A stretch of 64,000 bases of DNA from Neurospora intermedia (Eukaryota > Ascomycota > Sordariomycetes > Sordariales > Sordariaceae): assembly GCA_037102815.1 (NCBI GenBank), contig BTPP01000002.1, forward strand, positions 434,001 through 498,000, in the 5' to 3' direction. A program made the translations under genes and the position numbers. Of this stretch, positions 22,892-34,661 are shown piece by piece. Under the pieces are notes generated by a model. That model worked only from the letters and a program-made list of their open reading frames with translations, was not told where the DNA came from and made no database searches. Position 1 is the stretch's first letter. Every line of letters starts with the position of its first letter.

Positions 22892-23867
22892 CTGGCAATA
22901 TAGCTTTCGGATGGCCAGAGGTCACTTCTGGCTTGTAACCGATAGGCAGGTTGCAACTAGGGAAGACATCACACCTCCCTGGGACTTTGGGTTTCCCAAT
23001 GAGAAGTTGAGATACAAGGAATCTCTGGACTTATAGGCGGCATATGCAAGCGCATATAGCAAGTTGCGGCCGGGATACCGAATGAAGGCAAGCTGCCTTG
23101 ATTCATGAACTACCGCAGGGCCACTTTCCGACAGTTTCCCATTTTGCACGTGGTCAATACGAGGGCTCGGATACTACCGGGTGATAGGGACTCAGCAGCA
23201 TGGGACTCTCAGGAAGTTTGCCAGATGCTTGCATTCTTGGACACGCAAAAGAGAGGTCGAAGTCGACGGTGACCAGCTTGTTGATGTAACGACCGGCGAA
23301 AAGATACAAGTGTAGGGTTATGTACGAGTTGCTTGTACAAATTCCACGCGAAGGAGCGGCAATTTTTCTGGCTCGTCAGCTGGAACTGGGAGGCACACCA
23401 GCAATCCCAGTCATCGCTAGCAGACCGGAAGAGGCCCTTATACCAAGAAGATAGTATTCAGCTTTTATAGCATCAAACATCGAGTTTCACTTCCGTTGCT
23501 TTTATCCTTTTCCTCAGGCTTGATCAATGTTTTGATAGCATGCACATAATTCCCGTGAACTCTCCCTCTTTGAGTATTTCCTTTCCGATGATCAGGGACT
23601 CAACGTTGTAACTTCTCCGAGACCTTCGCTTCAGAGATATTACACCTCCACTTGCCTTATAGGTACCTTATAAATCCGTTACTGCATGGACCATAGTTTC
23701 TCTACAACACACATAAAGTTTGCAAGGCATTCTGAGCAGACTGTCCTCACATGAAAAGGACCAAATACGCCGGTGAGCCCACGGAAGTCGCCCAAAGAGC
23801 TGCCCCTTCCGGCCGCTCGGCGCCAGTAATCAATATATGTTAAGAAGTCGACTAAGGCCCTTGAAAA
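22892..23867. other. Intergenic stretch between C and relic D
   Basis: No supported gene. A short frame near 23310-23440 has protein-like composition but no start, splice sites or motif that I can trust. Confidence 0.3.
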
Positions 23868-24556
23868 CACCATCGATGGCGGCCGTCGCCAACTTCTCAC
23901 TTCGCATTGGAATCGCTTTGCTGGAGACCCCGACATCGAGCTAAAGGTACGTATACTTTGTGGTCGATCTCAAATTTATGTGCAGAAATCTGACAGCGGC
24001 ATGGCAGCGTAAAAACATCAACACGAAGAACAACAACAAAAAGAAAAGCGACAAGATTCCGATGAAGGAAAGGCTAGAGGAAGCAACAGGCGAGGAAGTT
24101 GTTGGCGTTGGCCCTGCTCTGGAGGTTGCGGCTTCTTCTCCGGATGAGGGTAATGGCCCCAAGGTCAGCGACGCCGAATATCATGACATCGAAGGCACCG
24201 AGTTCGAAAACAGCGACGCCGAAGATAGCGACGCGGAGGGCGATGATACAGACGACAGCGACGACGAAGGGCAAGATACCTTCGAACTGGAGTCTGAAGA
24301 TGACGGTGTTTTCGACCCGGACGGAGACGAGAGAGATCCAGAAGATAGTACCTCTAACGATGAGGACGATTTCGAGGCTGGAGTGGTCGAGACCAAGGGT
24401 AGCGATACTGAAGAGCAAGATGAAGTCGACAATTGGACCACTCCTCAAAACGATGATCAGATCTCTCCTCCCAGCGTCGAAACACCTCGTTCGGCTCGCC
24501 AACACCTCCAAAATGCGCCAGGGACCTGTTACCCTTTGCTTCGGAACCAATTTTAG
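23868..24556 (+). pseudogene. Array relic D (type 1, tail mostly preserved)
   Basis: Begins inside exon 4: AAVANF in one frame and HWNRFAGDPDIELK in the next, so a single-base loss separates them. Intron 4 is intact (GTACGT at 23947; acceptor GGCAG before 24008). Exon 5 reads RKNINTKNNNKKKSDK, then a strongly acidic tail built of EDSDAEGDD/DDSDDEG-type repeats, ending NQF and TAG at 24554-24556. Thirteen more codons are open before a Harbinger-like MITE, whose TAA duplication supplies the next stop. Exons 1-3 are missing. The tail composition resembles the post-TAG tail of A. Confidence 0.7.
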
Positions 24557-24598
24557 CCGCTGGTTCTGCCCTGCCTCGTAGGGCGAAGCATAAGCTAA

Positions 24599-25050
24599 GG
24601 CCGTGTTCGGGGCCGCTGTAGAGCTGTAGAGATAACCTTGCCTTACTGTATATAGTCCGCAGCTGTACTCCCTGCATAGTAATACAACTATTAATGTACG
24701 TGAATAACTTCTATAATAATAGTGTGTTCGGTAGTATAGATGTGCTGGATGTTAAGCGCTGAAAATATAGGGTATATATACGCTGGAAGTAGAGTATTTA
24801 GTGTATTTATATAGTCTTAAACATGGGGTTAGGGTCCTTTATAAATGTTAAGAATCTGGTATATCGCGGTAAGGATCCTAGCCTTCTAATTGGTTAGATG
24901 GAGGATTTGGGGTAAGTATAAGTAGTTGTAGTTGATTGCAGATTTTTACAGAAATCTAGCCGAATGCGAAAAGTATAGCTGTAAGACTTTAGCTTACAGC
25001 CACCAAAACTGGGTTTTCTCTACAGCTCTACAGCGGCCCCGAACACGGCC
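24599..25050. mobile_element. MITE, PIF/Harbinger-like, copy 2
   Basis: 452 bp with ends GGCCGTGTTCGGGGCCGCTG and its complement, flanked by TAA (24596-24598 and 25051-25053). It lies opposite in orientation to the copy at 5503 and is more AT-rich inside. It inserted 42 bp after the TAG of relic D, probably within that gene's former tail. Confidence 0.85.
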
Positions 25051-25887
25051 TAATATAGAGCTGGGAGAAGACATAATGTGAAAGGTATGTCGACTATGTG
25101 TAAATGCCCTGAGCTACAGCGTTGTTTTGGTGCTTTCAGTGGCTGGGTACTAACTGTTCTGCATGAGACCCACATGGCGGGGGGGTTAACCCGTTTGAGC
25201 GGGATCGATGAGATGACGCCCTGTTGGAGACGACATTCTGCCCTGTAAGCGCGGTAATTTAGGGGGGGGTGGGCAAAGCAATGAGCGCTACGGGCTACCT
25301 CTAAACATTTTCGTTCGTCCCAAGCCCGGAACTGCCCCTGACCTCTACTTGTAGACACCTTTAAGGGCCATTTTTTCTTCCTCCCAAAAAAGTTGCATCG
25401 CATCCCGCTTTCCTACCTCTAGCCTTCCAGCCCTCTTCGCCTTTCTGCCTCGTCCGTTCCCAAAACTCGCAACCCCTCCCTCGTACCTCTACTAGCGGAC
25501 AAAAGCAGGTTTTTAAGTACCTATCGAAGACACCTCTCTACTCGTCGCCCGACGTCGCCTATTGACCTTGCCTGCCCGCCAGTTCGCCCCGCGCTCCAAT
25601 GCTCACCTGAGTGTCGTCAACACCAGCTGCTGATCAAGGAGTTCCGATTCCTAGGTCACGTCGACCAATACGCAAAAGGTACCTCCATCCTCCAACATCA
25701 AATCTGATCCCATTTATCGCGTCTTTCCATCCCTTCTGTGGAGGTTCACGTGATAGTTGTTGTATCGTTCTGAAGGAATGACAGAGTGTCTGTATATACC
25801 ACATTGAACAACGGACAGATCGTGTCGTTATTGACACCCTACTTCATAGTTCCCGGACCTCGCCTCTTACGTAGAAGCGCTACTGAA
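25051..25887. other. Intergenic stretch upstream of E
   Basis: CT-rich leader-like sequence, with TACCTCTA motifs near 25410 and 25490. No supported gene. Confidence 0.35.
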
Positions 25888-27179
25888 ATGGCAGAATATA
25901 CGCCGACCGCGGCCGACATCCGCGACTTTGTTGAGAATCTCGAGGCAGCGGCGAGGTTTGACAATCCAAATCTTGGAGAGTGGTGGAATATTATCAGTAG
26001 GTTCTTTTGCTTCAATTCCCCCAAAGTTTATCGAAGGATCATCTAATCAACAAAAGTCTTGCTAACAAGCTCTCCTCATACAGTTTCGATGCACACAAGT
26101 CTAGTAAATTCACAAACCAGAACGATCAGACCCTTTGCCGAGCTCCACGGCATACGACCGCGTCACCGAATCTTCGGAGCCAATGCATACGAATGGCTTG
26201 TGCTGAACTACAAGCAGGGAACGATCAGAGAAGCCCTCGGCAGGATCGGCCATACCAAGCCTGGATTGACTACCACTGTCACCCAGGGCATGGCGGCCCA
26301 CGAGCTTTCGGGGGACGCAAGAAAGGTCCGCGTACAGGGGGCTGATCAAAGCGCCTGCAATTCGATCACGTCCCTGGCGGAATTCTGGGCAGCAGAGGGC
26401 GCACTCAAGCGCCTGTCGCAGAGGCAACCCCTGCCATCCAGTATTACCGATATCCCTCGAACGTACGAGCAGATGCTGCCGTACGTAAACGAAATGAAGT
26501 TGGCGTTGCCAGATCTGTCGGTCATGATCGACAAGCCCAAGAGCCATCAAGTGGCAGCCATCAAAGCCACTTCCGGAAAGCCGACAAAGTGTTTGATGGA
26601 GTGGTAAATGAGCTTGACGAGGAAGAGGAGGTCGCTGACGATGATGCTGCGAATGTTGTCGACGCCAACGAGGGCCCCAACGACGAGGATTCTGACGATA
26701 TTCATGGCCTTGGTGGACGGATTGAGAGTCGAGAGTTCATTGCTGAGACCGAGAGTGGACATGCGTTGCCTATGCATCCGATGGCCGCTCCAGTTGCTGC
26801 TGGTCACAGTTCATAGGTTGAAGGTGGCCACGGCAACGGAGCTGGTGGTGTCGATCGTATGAGATCTTGCCAAGCGCTCCCGCGCAACCAAGTGGTGGCC
26901 TACAAGCCAGCGATGCTTCAGCTCAGCCGTTACCCGCAGGCTGGCAACACTATCAGCACCGCATAAACAACGACTCTATACTGCCCCAAGCTATCACTGA
27001 CCAGTTTATCGAGGATCATGATAGCCTCATGGCCGAGTCTTCTACCACCCACGAACGACGTCCACGAAGAGAGTGTCGCCTTCTCGGAGAACATGCAAGT
27101 GGAAGATTACGACAACCTTGGCTACGATGATTCTCGGAACAAAAAGGAGTCCGGATCTCGGCCAGGATGGACAGACTGA
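25888..27179 (+). pseudogene. Array relic E (type 1, internal deletion joins exon 2 to the tail)
   Basis: Exon 1 (25888-25996, ending EWWNII) and the start of exon 2 (26084, ISMHTSLV..TIRPFAEL) are intact, with ANAYEWLVLNYK, IGHTKPGL, AAHE, AEFWAAEGALK and TDIPRTYEQMLPYVNEM. At KATSGK the frame slips, and after VFDGV the expected AW..L, exons 3-4 and the start of exon 5 are gone. The sequence passes straight into an acidic tail (NELDEEEEVADDDAANVV). That tail stops at TAG 26814-26816 after GHSS. Further tail-like sequence (PSAPAQPSGGLQ, then QVEDYDNLGYDDSRNKK) continues in other frames to a TGA at 27179. The exon 1-2 half looks recent and well preserved. Confidence 0.75.
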
Positions 27180-28094
27180 GGCTTCTTCAAAGCAACTGCG
27201 CAGACGTTGAGACGCAAGGCATCTCGTGGCTAGTGGACGGATGTGTTAGCACATGTCCGCTCCCACCTTCTTACCATTGGAAGTCCATTACCTACTGCCA
27301 AGCTGCCAATTTTTTGATGAGAGGCCACATTTTGAAGGCTAATTTCGGTAAACAGTTTTGGGCAAGTAGGCCTTGGTTAGTCAGATGCTGCGGCCTTCAT
27401 GGAAGGAGCAAGTACTCCTTGCAGAGGTTCTCAGCCAAATTGAAGCAAAAATGATCCTTTGTTCTTGAGTTATGTACAAGGTACCTATCTCGGTTATTTT
27501 CCCGCAAGTGCACAGTGATTCTTTGTTTTCTCTGGTAACTATAGAGGACCTCGGGAGCTGGGCCGAGTTCCATCTGGACGAACAAAGAGGAATGTCTGCC
27601 CACGTAGACGAAGATGGCACCTCTAGGTATTAGTTTCATTTATCATCATTCCGATACTCATTCTGCTCGTTTGTCGTACCTGTCTCCTCTCAGGTTCTTT
27701 CGTACGGAACTCATTCCATCCGCTGCGTGCTACCACATTCACGTGTTCATGATTCCATCCTTCCCGGCCATATTGTTCATGAACTCAACTGGAGTGACCT
27801 TATGGTTAGTCCTACTGTTTAATAACATGTTGCAGGGGTATGAATCATCTACGCATTGACTAAAAAGTGTGTTTTTGAACAAGTGTCTAGCTATGCTGTT
27901 CGTGAATATTGGGGTGGCATCGTTCATAAGTAGAAATCCAGCGTCGCCAACCAGCAGGATATCAACGATGTGTTATTGTTAGTTCTAGGCCCCAGCTAGT
28001 TGAGTTACAGGGCTGGTGGCTAACAGTTTACCATAGGAGCCACATGCGACATGCAGCGGTTTGCCAGAGGGAGAAGATACGGCTGGATTGAAAA
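27180..28094. other. Intergenic stretch
   Basis: No supported gene; weak frames on both strands only. Confidence 0.3.
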
Positions 28095-28529
28095 GAGTTA
28101 ACCTCCCCGCACGCACCAAAAACCTTGAGGTACGCACTTTTCGGGATCTGGCAGCTGATATGTAAAATGTGTTATTTTGGCCGTAATATTCTCGTTTTGT
28201 AATGTCTCGAGGTGAGTTAACCCAGGCTAGACATCTTGGTCTTCAGTAGGCAGGCAAATCTAACAGCGCCAATCTACTCAGTAGTGCAACTAGGTAGTAC
28301 AATTAGATAGTACAACTAATTGGTGCAATTGGGCGGTGCAATTGGCCGACGTGTTGAAAGAGTGCGAAAGAAACGACTAAGATGGGGAAATGTTAACGCG
28401 CATTAGAAATACGAAATTTGGCAGGTAAAAACGGAAATTTCAATGTCAGGTGTCATCAGCTGAACCGCCCCAGTTTTTTGGTGGAGGTGCGTACCTCAAG
28501 GTTTTTGGTGCGTGCGGGGAGGTTAACTC
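28095..28529. mobile_element. Short non-autonomous relative of the 6987 element
   Basis: 435 bp with perfect 43-bp inverted repeats starting GAGTTAACCTCCCCGCACGC, flanked by the 8-bp duplication ATTGAAAA (28087-28094 and 28530-28537). Near the right end it carries the subterminal block GTCATCAGCTG / GTAAAAACGG shared with the elements at 6987 and 55778. No coding capacity. Confidence 0.85.
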
Positions 28530-29390
28530 ATTGAAAAGCAAGTTGGACGGAAGATGAAGAACGCCTACAGATGGATAGATACTGGGCTACCAGTGAGAGA
28601 TGACCATTGGAAACCTTACCTTTCTAACAACAGCTGAATTAATCCGTCGCTCCAGCAACCCTCGTGATGCGCGAGTATGGAATTGGGATGGATGAGTTGA
28701 AGCAATGCGCGGTGAGAGCGCGTTTGGCCTCAACACCAAAACCTTGTTCACCATTGAGCCCTGAACAGCGAGGTTGATCACGAGCAGCACTGCAAATCCC
28801 CCAGCAAAGCCACTGATCTTACAAGCTGGAGAGCAAAACTCCACAAACGCAGCAACAGTCGCGGACCCTCTAACTACTATAAGAATCCTCCTCCAGCTCC
28901 AAATCTTAACCTCAAAACTTTCCCCTGCAAGCAGCGAGCCTTCTTCGACGACGAACCTCGACCCAGCTTTGCTAACTAAGCAGTTGACCCCGCCCACCCT
29001 ACTCACTCGAATATTTTTGTGACCCATCGCCTACCTCTACCCTTACTTCATCAAACATCGATCACTCTCTCGACTCGTGCTTTACCACTTGCACTTCAAC
29101 AATACTCGCAACTCGCACTCGATATTCCACGCAACCTCAACAAACGATCCATCGAGATCGTTCACTGCTTGTACCTGATCTTGCTTTCAAGTAAGTCAAC
29201 ATCCTTATATGCCTTCTTTTCTTCACTTTTCCATGCTCGTCATTCGTACCTTACCTATGTTTCACTTCTTGTGCGAGCGCATTCATATATACTTCGCTTG
29301 TTCAACTATCCACAGACTCCTATCTCGATGCATGCCACGACGCAATCCTCTAACATCTTCAACTGTTCTAGTCCTTCTCCACCTCTCACA
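28530..29390. other. Intergenic stretch upstream of gene F
   Basis: Promoter and CT-rich leader of F. An intron-like GTAAGT at about 29191 may mark a leader intron. A 146-codon minus-strand frame (28587-29027) is not supported by any motif. Confidence 0.35.
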
Positions 29391-32300
29391 ATGCCTGTCT
29401 CTTTTGACCATGCCCAGCGAATCCCGGAGTTCCTGGAGGCAGCTGCCAGGGTCAGGGACCCTAATCTGGTAGCCTATTGGCAAATTATAAGTAAGTTACT
29501 CGATGCTGTCCATGTCCCACCATAGCACTTCTAATGAAACATCACACAGTGACCATACAAGTCAATTTGGTCAACCCGACAACCAATGTCGTCCGTCCCT
29601 TCGCTGAGTTCACCCGTCGTCGCGCTTACGCCCCGGCCTACCATCATTTTGCCGAAAGTGCTTACCAATGGCTCGTTTTCCTCCACCGAGCCGGCCTCAC
29701 TGCTGAAGGCCTTGCCAAGATTGGGCCAACCAAGCCCGGCTTGGTAGAGAAGCTCAGGAGAACCCTGGCCTCTCATGAGATCACCCAAGGGCGGAAGAAG
29801 ACCCGCGGAAACCACCCGGCTGGCCAAGCCTACAAGCGAATTTACATGACCGAAGCCGACTTCATGGTGGGCGAGGGCGTCATGGAAGTCTTGGCCTATC
29901 CTACCGGACCCGTGCTGGACTCCCAGGTCGCTGATATACCAACAAGCGAGCATGATAAGGTCCGATATGTCGACGAAATGGTCACGGCGTTGAAGAATAT
30001 GGTCGGCAGGGACAAGGGAATGGAGGCTCAGGTCAAGCAGGTAATGGCTACATCTGCCTCGGTCTTCGAGTCTTTGGCATGGCGCCTATTTGTAAGTCAT
30101 CATCTATAAGAGACACCACACATAAACCATCCCCTAACCATCCTTGTCATAGATCGCCTGCCGCCTTGCCCAGATTGGGAAGCCCAAGGTCACACCTTGG
30201 GCAACTAGCTACTATTACCGGGAGTACGACAACTTCCAATCTCGATGGGACGATCTTATCCACTTCGTTAGGACCAACAAGGCGGCCGTCTCCAACTTGT
30301 TCCTGAGCAGCTACTTTGCCAGGTTTGCGGCTGACCCCTACAAGGAACGGTCGACGAAGAAGCAAAACGCCAAGACAAACAACGGCAAGGCCGACAAGAA
30401 GCGAGCTGGCGACGAAGCCATTGCGACCCTCGCTGGCAACCCGCTGCCACTTCAAACCAACATCGCTGCTGGAGGGAACGTTCAGCCCCATGGCAACGCC
30501 GAGATCGCTGAGCAAGCCGCTCAGGACTTTGTGGCGGCTGCCAGTGCCCCTGGTGCCCAAGCTCAAGGTCCTCAGCAACCCCAGGCGCCCGTCTTTGCCC
30601 GTCCCCAACACATCAATATGGCCAATGACGGGTGGATCAATTACCAAGAGAACGACTTTGAGGCCCTCTACCGGATGCACGAGGCTCAGCTTGACGCTTA
30701 CAACGCTGAAGTTGAAGCCTATAACAAGCAGAAAAACGCAGCGGCACATGGCGACAGCTCCGACGTCGAGAACGATAACGAAAACGACGATGACGACTCC
30801 GCTCACGAGGATGACAACGGTGAGGCTTCTGATGAGCCAAATTATGGGGCAGACTACAGCGATATCTTCGATGACATTTACGGTGTTTCGGACGACGAAA
30901 CGCGTGAGAGCAGAAGACGAAACACTGCGACTGCTCAGGCTCCTGCGGCCCCTTTCAGCATCCCCCAGAACGGTCGTGGTCTCGGTCCCGCCATGGCCGG
31001 CCCCGCAATGCCAAATCCGATCCCCATGATTCCATCCCCCGTTCAGCATTTGCCTGCAGTAAACGGAACGCACCGACCCGGTTCGATTCAGCATCACTTT
31101 GTCGGCCAGTGGCAGGGACAAGCTTCACCTGGCCCAGTCTCCAATTCTCGTGATGTCCACCGTCCGGCCCAGCCGCCCGCTCCTCGCGTCAGCAACGGCC
31201 GATCCCTTCCTCATTTGCCTGCTCTTCCATCTGCGCCGCCAAACAGCCCGGAGCAACTTCTTCAGCCTACTACTCGTGTAGCCGCCCCACCCCGTCTTAT
31301 TCGACCGGTCTCACATCCTAGTTTCCCAGCACCTGCTCGTCCGATGCAACCACAGCAGACCACCACACCTAGCCCTGTACAGCGAAATTTCCCTGCGGGT
31401 CAAGTTGAGTCCCCGGCTCTTCCTCTGCCAGCTGTTGTGCCAAGGCGCATCATCACACCCGCGTCTGAAAGAGCTAGGCTCCTCAGAGGGAGTCAACAAG
31501 CTGCCAGTGCAGCTCGCCCAGCCAGCCCCACTACAGTTATGGCTTTCCCACCTCCCGTTCTGCCGGGTAGCCCTCTTGAGCAAGTCGCCCCACCCCAGTT
31601 ACAACTTGCTCATGACGGGTTTGATTTCTCCGCTGGTCCTGCTTCGTAGAACGAACAGGCCAACGCGAGATCAAGCCAGCAACTTCACGATCCCGCAATC
31701 CAGGAAGCAACGACAGAAGATCTTGAGCAATGGACGAGGGAACTTGAACACCTTAACAACCCGGGACAGCCCATAGCGATGCAGGTCCAGCAAGCTCCGG
31801 TTCCTGAGGTTCAACAGCCTGGCGAAGAAGAACTGATGACAATGTTCGAGCAAATCTTGAAGGGCCAAGCTCCGCAGCAACAGCTTGCGCCGCCTGCAGA
31901 GCAACAGTTCGACATTGACCCGCTGGAGGACTTGGACTTGCCCCTCGATAATGTTATGAGTGACCAAGAGCTCATAGACTATGCTGCGACGCAAGGATTC
32001 CGCATCGATATCAATGACTTTGCGCAGCTGAATGGGACTGATAACAATAACATAGCGGACAATCAGACCATTGACGGTGAGGTCATCAACGGCCAATCTG
32101 TTGAAGAGCTAGTCGAGGGGAATGCCAACCAGCAACGGGAGCAGAATGATGGCACGGAGGAAGAACAAGACCTCTTCGACCAGTTCGTCAACTTTCCAGA
32201 TGACTTCAATGATATAAGCTATGCGGATCACGAAGACTCAGGTGAAAATGATGATCTTTTTGCCGACGAATACATGGTGAACTACGCCATTGAGGGCCTG

Positions 32301-32405
32301 GACAGGGAGGACGTCGCCGGCAGCATCGGCAACAAACGAATGAGAGATGACAATGGCGAGGATGAGGGTGGGCAGCATCCTGCGCAGCGGGCTCGCACGC
32401 ATTGA
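29391..32405 (+). CDS. Array gene F (type 1), two introns only, one in-frame TAG
   Basis: Exons 29391-29490, 29550-30091 and 30153 onward. Introns 1 and 2 match the paralogs. Introns 3 and 4 are cleanly absent: HFVR runs straight into TNKAAVSNL, and YKERS into TKKQNAKTNN. Core: FLEAAARVRDPNLVAYWQII / MTIQVNL, IGPTKPGL, ASHE, ADFMVGEGVME, ADIPTSEHDKVRYVDEM, VFESLAWRLF, IGKPKVTPWATSYYYREY, RWDDLIHFVR. The tail is long, Pro/Gln/Ala-rich with an acidic patch (DSSDVENDNENDDDDSAHED). TAG lies at 31647-31649 (712 residues). The same frame continues 251 codons (EEQDLFDQFVNFPDDFND) to GNKRMRDDNGEDEG..AQRARTH, giving a 964-codon long form. It is the largest and best-preserved tail. Function unknown. 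Confidence 0.82.
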
Positions 32406-34661
32406 GTGGGAGGATCAGGGATGATGACTGGCTATGATGAATGACGACTGATGACTTGGATGACTGGGAACTAGGAACGCAAGCTATGACAACGGGAACA
32501 AAGGGAGTCACAAAATGACCATCACTTTGGTTGAGAATGGTACCTGTAAGGCAGAAAGAGGAATCTGTCATTGATGGAGTCATGTAAAGGGGTCATAAAA
32601 ATAAACATCAAAGGGTGCAACATTGGTCATAGTTTGCAATGACAATATTGCAACTCACAAACAAACATTTAAAGTACTGTGCTTAATGTGACTAATTTAA
32701 AAATGCTATGCCTGTCAGATCATATGCGAAGTGATTTAAATATTTCTCCTATCCCACGATCTCCGTGTGTCCATTTCTAACATTTCATAGCGCTATTCGG
32801 AGAGTTCGATGTGACCTTTGGTCGTCGATTTAAGGTTTCTGCGAGGCTGTGTGTGACATTGAGGTGTAAGTGATAGTGCATGCCTCTGTATAGCGAGCTT
32901 CAGGCGGTGTCTGCTAACTTCTGAACTTCAGCCCACTTGGATGCAGGGATTAGGGGTCCGTGCTCATGATGGGGCCAGCCTTACTGGACCGACCAACATT
33001 GGCAACGGACCCAAACATCACCAACAACTCCTTTGACGTGTTCTCTAATGTGATTATTACTATCAAATATGCGCCAGTACCAGGTTCCAAGAGAGGGCCT
33101 AGATACCCGTCTCGGCCAAGATCCCCGACACGCATGAACTTGTACACGCCGCGAGAGGCGTCTTCAAGATGGGGATGGAAACCTCACTCTCGTACAAGGC
33201 ATAGCTGCTAATGCAATCACAAGCAACCTGGTCTGCTGCTTCAAAAATAAACACAGCAATGTTGTCTTCGCTCCAATTTTGCTCCGTGCCTACAACAGAA
33301 GGAGCCCAAGATCTTTCACCCGGTATTGTTCTCCAGGTTTCATTAGCTGGATCACATTACATAGCTATAGAGGCGTATCGGAATGAGAAGCCGTCGCAAT
33401 TTTCAAAATGGCGGGTAGGATGTGGCAAACGGGAGCAAGAGAGCAAGAGGATTGAGAGAAGTTGAGACTGAGAAGGTGGCGGGTGCGATGGCCGTGGATT
33501 CCGGGTACCTCTAGGGAATCGTCACTTTATCAGCCCTAGCATTCGCTTTTTCAGCATGGAAACCTTTGACTTTCAGATTCGGGACCTTGTTATTGAATCT
33601 TCCATCTCTCTGCGACCGTTTGTCTTCCATCAATTTCTACAGGTCCGCGCTAATAAGACTCTTATCTCTTCTTCTATAGAGCGCTGTAATTCAGTAGGTT
33701 TTGGGAGTTTTAGTGGGGGTTTCCACAGTAACAGCGCGATCGCATTTCTGTTCATCCCATCCTTCCAGGGGCGACCGTAAAGTGGAGCGCGTCGGGAGCG
33801 CGGTTTGACCAAAATTAGAGGTACAGTTGTCGGATCGCAGTTGCCCCAAGGCTGGACTTGTATTATTTCTGCCACCTTTCACCTACCGTCCTATTCAATC
33901 CCCCGCATTTCTACCCTTCCTCGACGCCGCTTTCCTTCTTCCCCATTTTCGTCAAGCAACGGGGTCATACTACCAGTCGTCACCCTTCCCTTGACTCGAT
34001 CAACCTCAACATCTTCCGTGTTGATAACAGCGCCCGCCATTTGCAACAGGTAGCCACTGTCCGCGCGCTCTTGGTTCGAGCCTTCTGCTGTGCACTTCGC
34101 GGGGTCTTTCGCAACTGACTCAGTTTGAATTCACAATCTAGCCTGCTCCGTCAACATCGTAAGCAACGACCATAAGAGTGCTACAACGACCTCTCATTCA
34201 AGCCTTGAGCGACCAGATTGGCAGCGTCTCTTCTTCAGCCAAGCGCACCGCACGTGTTAAGTGCTTTGGCCCAAGACAGTAAATCATAAATCGCAGTAAG
34301 TCTGGCCCCCCGACCTTTGTTGATTCTTCGCACCTTCATGTTCCATGACACCCCACAACGCGTTCACGCGTCCTCGAAGACGGGCCATGTCCTAGCTCTT
34401 CCCTGACGCGCGCCTGGCATCCTGACTGCTTTCATCTTTTTCCACCATCCCATAGCTTATTTCATTTGGTCCAACCTCAACATCTGATCCGACTGTACTC
34501 AAATGATTTGGCGTCTTTATATACTTTCCCAAGACTGACCATCCAGAAATTACCAAGGCTGCGGTCACTCGCTCGACTGATTTGAATTACCACCTGGCGC
34601 TTTCTTCATCGGAATCCACCCACTTGTAACAAGCCAAGCCACAACGTCCGACTGAGCGACA
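32406..34661. other. Intergenic stretch between F and G
   Basis: 3' flank of F, an AT-rich part (32580-32760), and a CT-rich leader of G from about 33850. A minus-strand frame at 32950-33147 has protein-like composition (GDLGRDGYLGPLLEPGTGAY) and may be a relic of an unrelated gene, but it is too short to name. Confidence 0.3.

Noticed and set aside
23310-23440. Short frame resembling a Rossmann-type fragment
   Set aside because: Too short and without GxGxxG or flanking exons; similarity is impressionistic.
28587-29027. 146-codon minus-strand frame before gene F
   Set aside because: No motif, start context or splice support; it overlaps the promoter/leader region of F.
30147-31121. Long minus-strand frame opposite gene F
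   Set aside because: Shadow of the F tail; no codon logic, and the plus-strand frame joins exactly to upstream exons.
32950-33147. Minus-strand frame with enzyme-like composition
   Set aside because: Only 65 codons, no recognisable motif; mentioned only as a possible relic.
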